Below, piece by piece: positions 22,853-25,702 of a stretch of 25,702 bases of DNA. Below the pieces are notes generated by a model that worked only from the letters and a program-made list of their open reading frames with translations, was not told where the DNA came from and searched no databases. The stretch spans positions 1 through 25,702 of the IMG/VR virus record IMGVR_UViG_3300021962_000581; one strand, written 5' to 3'. The translations under genes and the position numbers were made by a program. Each line of letters opens with the position of its first letter. Within the stretch, counting starts at the first letter, position 1. The DNA is from a virus.

Positions 22853-23707
22853 ATGGCAACAAAAGCAAATACAAAAGCAAAAGAAATTTTAGTTGACGAG
22901 GAAATCGCAACGCAAGAATATACCGAAGTGGTTGAAAAAGAAACACCGGTAAAAAAAGAACCACAAAAACCAAAATGGGAGATAAAAGACCGTATGTATA
23001 TATTAGCAGATGGGTATGCTCCACTAACATTTACTTTACCTTGTAGACACACATCTCGTTATCCATTAATTTGGTTTGATAAAATTACTGGACAACAAGA
23101 AGAAATTAGATACGCAACAAATCAAAATTCACCGTTAGTTAGTGAACAAAAAGGGCAAGTTACTTTAGGACACATTGTATTTGAAAATGGTATTTTAAAT
23201 GTGCCAAAAGAAAGGCAAAATTTACAAAAGTTATTATCACTATATCATCCTGGATTAAATATTAAATATACGGAATTTGATGCTACAATTGAAGCAGAAG
23301 ATGATTTAGACGATTTAGAATTAGAGGTGGAAGCAATGAACATGGCATTGGAGATGGATATTGATGCTGCTGAAGCAATAGTTAGAGTTGAAGTTGGGTC
23401 TAGAGTTAACAATATGAGCTCTAAAGAAATTAGAAGAGATTTATTATTGTTTTCTAAAAGAAATCCTTCCTTATTTATTGAATTAGCAAATGATGAAAAT
23501 GTACATCTTAGAAATGTAGCAATTAGAGCAACTGAAACTGGTATTATAAGATTATCCCAAGATCAAAGAACATTCCATTGGGGTGAAAATGATAGAAAGT
23601 TAATGACGGTACCTTTTGATGAAAATCCATACTCAGCAATGGCTGCATTCTTTAAAACTGATGAAGGTATTAATGTCTTCCAGTCGATAGAGAAAAAATT
23701 AAAATAA
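22853..23707 (+). CDS. Virion-associated protein downstream of the capsid gene
   Basis: This 284-aa product has a charged disordered start (1-40, Lys/Glu-rich), a beta domain (about 42-130) with DRMYILADGYAPLTFTLP, an acidic helical stretch (about 145-185, EAEDDLDDLELEVEAMNMAL) and a C-terminal helical part (about 186-284) ending FQSIEKKLK. I recall homologues in the same slot in related phages, without assigned function. Strong hairpins both before and after isolate it as its own transcript segment. A head-completion or internal protein role is possible. Confidence 0.7.
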   Translation: MATKANTKAKEILVDEEIATQEYTEVVEKETPVKKEPQKPKWEIKDRMYILADGYAPLTFTLPCRHTSRYPLIWFDKITGQQEEIRYATNQNSPLVSEQKGQVTLGHIVFENGILNVPKERQNLQKLLSLYHPGLNIKYTEFDATIEAEDDLDDLELEVEAMNMALEMDIDAAEAIVRVEVGSRVNNMSSKEIRRDLLLFSKRNPSLFIELANDENVHLRNVAIRATETGIIRLSQDQRTFHWGENDRKLMTVPFDENPYSAMAAFFKTDEGINVFQSIEKKLK

Positions 23708-23718
23708 TACGTAATACT

Positions 23719-23755
23719 AATATTAGGCGGTACCGAAAGCTACCGCCTTAATATT
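23719..23755 (+). terminator. Strong hairpin between neck genes
   Basis: AATATTAGGCGGTA (23719-23732) pairs with TACCGCCTTAATATT (23741-23755), one unpaired base apart, across an 8-base loop (CCGAAAGC). It lies 11 bases after a stop codon and 17 bases before the next ATG. The flanks are AT-rich but no T-run follows; terminator, attenuator or processing site are all possible. Confidence 0.65.
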
Positions 23756-23771
23756 ATAATAAAATAAGCAA

Positions 23772-24491
23772 ATGGCAGTAAATGTAGATATAGTTTATAG
23801 AACTGTTTTATTAATTCTTAATAAAGAGCAAAGGGGTTATTTAACTCCTGATGAATTTAATAAAACGGCAGCTCAAGTTCAACTTGAAATCTTTAATGAA
23901 TACTTTGAAGACTTAAATCAACAGTATAGAGTTAATAGCAATGATTCAGAATATAGTGATCGTGTAAAAAACTTAGAAGAAAAGATAGCTATATTTCAAG
24001 AATCAGCCAATTGTAATTATACCGGAGGAGTATTTAAATTAAATATTCCAACCGCAACACCTCAACCTGAACTTTATAAGTTAGGTACCGTTATATACAA
24101 GGGAGAAAAAGAAGTTCAATACGTTCAACCAAATGAATTGTTAGAACTTAATTTATCGCCAATTACTAAACCTACAACGTATTGGCCTGTATATACATAT
24201 AAAAATTTTGATATTAAAGTATATCCATTAACTATTACTGGTAATAATACAATATCGTGCACCTATGTGAGAAAACCATATAACCCAGTATGGAACTTTA
24301 CAGCTACCGCACCAACTTACCAATATGTATACAATCCTGGGACATCTCAAAACTTTGATTTACATCCTACTGAGCAAACAAATTTAATAACTAGAATACT
24401 GCTTTATTCAGGTATAGTTATTAAAGATCCTCAAGTTATACAAGTAGCTGCACAACAAGTTCAAGCAGAAAATGTTAATTCTAAAAGCTAA
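23772..24491 (+). CDS. Neck or head-tail connector protein
   Basis: This 239-aa product begins with a helical domain, VYRTVLLILNKEQRGYLTPD (about 8-27) and FNKTAAQVQLEIFNEYF, followed by beta segments (LYKLGTVIYKGEKEVQYVQ at about 100-118, TYVRKPYNPVW at about 164-174) and a C-terminal helix TNLITRILLYSGIVIKDPQ. This plan matches ring or adaptor proteins that follow the capsid genes in crAss-like and related marine phages, as I remember them. It would sit under the portal and connect to the tail. The next gene starts 6 bases after its stop, so the two are likely made together. Confidence 0.7.
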   Translation: MAVNVDIVYRTVLLILNKEQRGYLTPDEFNKTAAQVQLEIFNEYFEDLNQQYRVNSNDSEYSDRVKNLEEKIAIFQESANCNYTGGVFKLNIPTATPQPELYKLGTVIYKGEKEVQYVQPNELLELNLSPITKPTTYWPVYTYKNFDIKVYPLTITGNNTISCTYVRKPYNPVWNFTATAPTYQYVYNPGTSQNFDLHPTEQTNLITRILLYSGIVIKDPQVIQVAAQQVQAENVNSKS

Positions 24492-24497
24492 TAAAAA

Positions 24498-25702
24498 ATG
24501 CCTACACCAAACGACGGCTTAATCACCGAAACAAATAGACAATACTACGAAGGAGCTCAAGGATTTGTACAAAGTACTGCGGGTAATTTAACCTTCTTAA
24601 CTACATTTAATACAGACTTAATTTATGGAAGTTCAGATCCGCTGAATGTAAATTATGGTTTGAACAACTATAAATTATATACTAGCCCTAATGGTTATCC
24701 TGGAAGTTTTTCAGAGGTAGTAGCTAATTATTCTGTTGTAGAAAATGCAATTGTATTTACTGCCGGGAATGCTCCAGCATTAGGTACTTATATTGTAGTA
24801 CAATTAAAAACATTGGATGGAGGAAAATACGGTACTACTCCAGCTCAAATGGCTTATGGTAATACAGTTGAAACTAATTATGGAAGTTATTCTTATATTA
24901 CACTAAATGATATTATAAATAACTTTATGGTTGCTTATGTTGGTAAAGATAAATTAATACCTTCTGTTAAAAGAACCGACGTAATATTCCATGCTAAAAG
25001 AAGTTTGCAGGAATTTAGCTATGATACTTTAAAAAGCATTCATTCAGTAGAATTAAATATACCGCCAAGTTTAAGCGTGGTATTGCCTCAAGATTATGTT
25101 AATTATGTTAAGGTTTCATGGATAGATCATCAAGGTGTTAAACGTCCGCTTTACCCAACAAACAATTTAACCATCGATCCATATACAAATCCAATTCAAG
25201 ATAACCGAGGAGTTCCTGTGCAGGATAACTTTGGATCTAACATAGAAGGAGATTCTTTAACTGAAAAAAGATGGAAAAGTAACGATGTTTACCAATTAAC
25301 TAATAACCTTAATAATGGAGGCAATTGGGCTGATAACGGATACGGTTATGACAATTGGCTATGGTACGGTTATTTTGGACAAAGGTATGGATTAGATCCA
25401 CAATATTCAAATGGAAACGGTTGGTTTACTATAAATGATAGAGAAGGTAAAATATCTTTTAGTAATGGGCTTGTAGACAAATTAATTGTATTGGAGTACA
25501 TATCAGATGGACTTGCATATGATTTAGATACAAGAGTTCCTAAACTAGCTGAAGAAGCGATGTACGCGCACATTTTACACGCTATTTTATCTTTAAGAGC
25601 TAATCAGCCAGAATATATAATTAATCGCCTTAAACAAGAGAAATCGGCTAAATTAAGAAACGCAACAATAAGATTATCAAATATAAAACTAGAAGAGATT
25701 AC
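24498..25702 (+). CDS. Neck or tail stabilisation-type protein (partial)
   Basis: A frame starting MPTPNDGLITETNRQYYEG stays open to the window edge (401 codons seen, no stop). It has a beta-rich N-terminal part (about 1-130), then LNDIINNFMVAYVGKDKLIP (about 134-153), VIFHAKRSLQEFSYDTLK, LPQDYVNYVKVSWID, an LVLEYISDGLAY-like element and, near the end, RLKQEKSAKLRNATIRLSNI. I recall this series in crAss-like and relatives, where it belongs to the head-tail neck. The 3' end lies outside the window, so full length is unknown. Confidence 0.75.
   Translation, partial: MPTPNDGLITETNRQYYEGAQGFVQSTAGNLTFLTTFNTDLIYGSSDPLNVNYGLNNYKLYTSPNGYPGSFSEVVANYSVVENAIVFTAGNAPALGTYIVVQLKTLDGGKYGTTPAQMAYGNTVETNYGSYSYITLNDIINNFMVAYVGKDKLIPSVKRTDVIFHAKRSLQEFSYDTLKSIHSVELNIPPSLSVVLPQDYVNYVKVSWIDHQGVKRPLYPTNNLTIDPYTNPIQDNRGVPVQDNFGSNIEGDSLTEKRWKSNDVYQLTNNLNNGGNWADNGYGYDNWLWYGYFGQRYGLDPQYSNGNGWFTINDREGKISFSNGLVDKLIVLEYISDGLAYDLDTRVPKLAEEAMYAHILHAILSLRANQPEYIINRLKQEKSAKLRNATIRLSNIKLEEI

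Overview
The window looks like the packaging, head, neck, fibre and lysis part of a tailed-phage genome (Caudoviricetes). All genes lie on the + strand, are packed with 0-60 bp gaps, and often overlap as TAATG or ATGA. The sequence is AT-rich. Start codons follow A/T-rich leaders with almost no Shine-Dalgarno motif, and two products carry export signals (a lipoprotein signal at 7898-8386 and a Sec signal ending AQQ at 12160-12519). These traits fit a Bacteroidota (flavobacterium-like) host in water. The order TerL, portal, scaffold, major capsid protein, neck proteins, together with the remembered look of several products, suggests a crAss-like or related lineage. That placement is inference and was not tested by search.

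Layout. 1-459 has no convincing gene: a GC-rich low-complexity tract, then a very AT-rich leader with a promoter-like octamer and a long hairpin. 460-1650 holds four small Lys-rich proteins, three with Cys clusters. 1661-7171 is the host-recognition block: a short fibre-type protein, a 929-aa fibre, a 737-aa fibre with BspA-type leucine-rich repeats, and a 56-aa fibre-associated protein. 7164-8386 is a probable lysis block: two small membrane proteins (holin candidates), a DUF5675 protein and a one-piece spanin, followed by an overlapping 44-aa basic protein. 8539-10798 is a translationally coupled groEL-groES-wHTH operon. 10788-14578 carries about a dozen small proteins, among them a candidate zinc peptidase, a secreted protein and a spike-base-like protein. 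14578-17634 contains a tandem GroES-like protein, a possible small terminase and the large terminase. 17635-25702 runs portal, scaffold, major capsid protein and neck proteins, with the last gene cut by the window edge.

How the parts work together. Terminase and portal package DNA into a shell built from the major capsid protein and its scaffold. The neck genes join head to tail, and the fibres recognise the host. The lysis genes open a Gram-negative envelope. The most unusual component is a complete phage-borne chaperonin set: GroEL with an altered substrate-binding face and no GGM tail, a GroES that appears to lack the roof loop, and a separate 208-aa protein with two GroES-like domains beside the terminase. 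I infer that it folds phage structural proteins.
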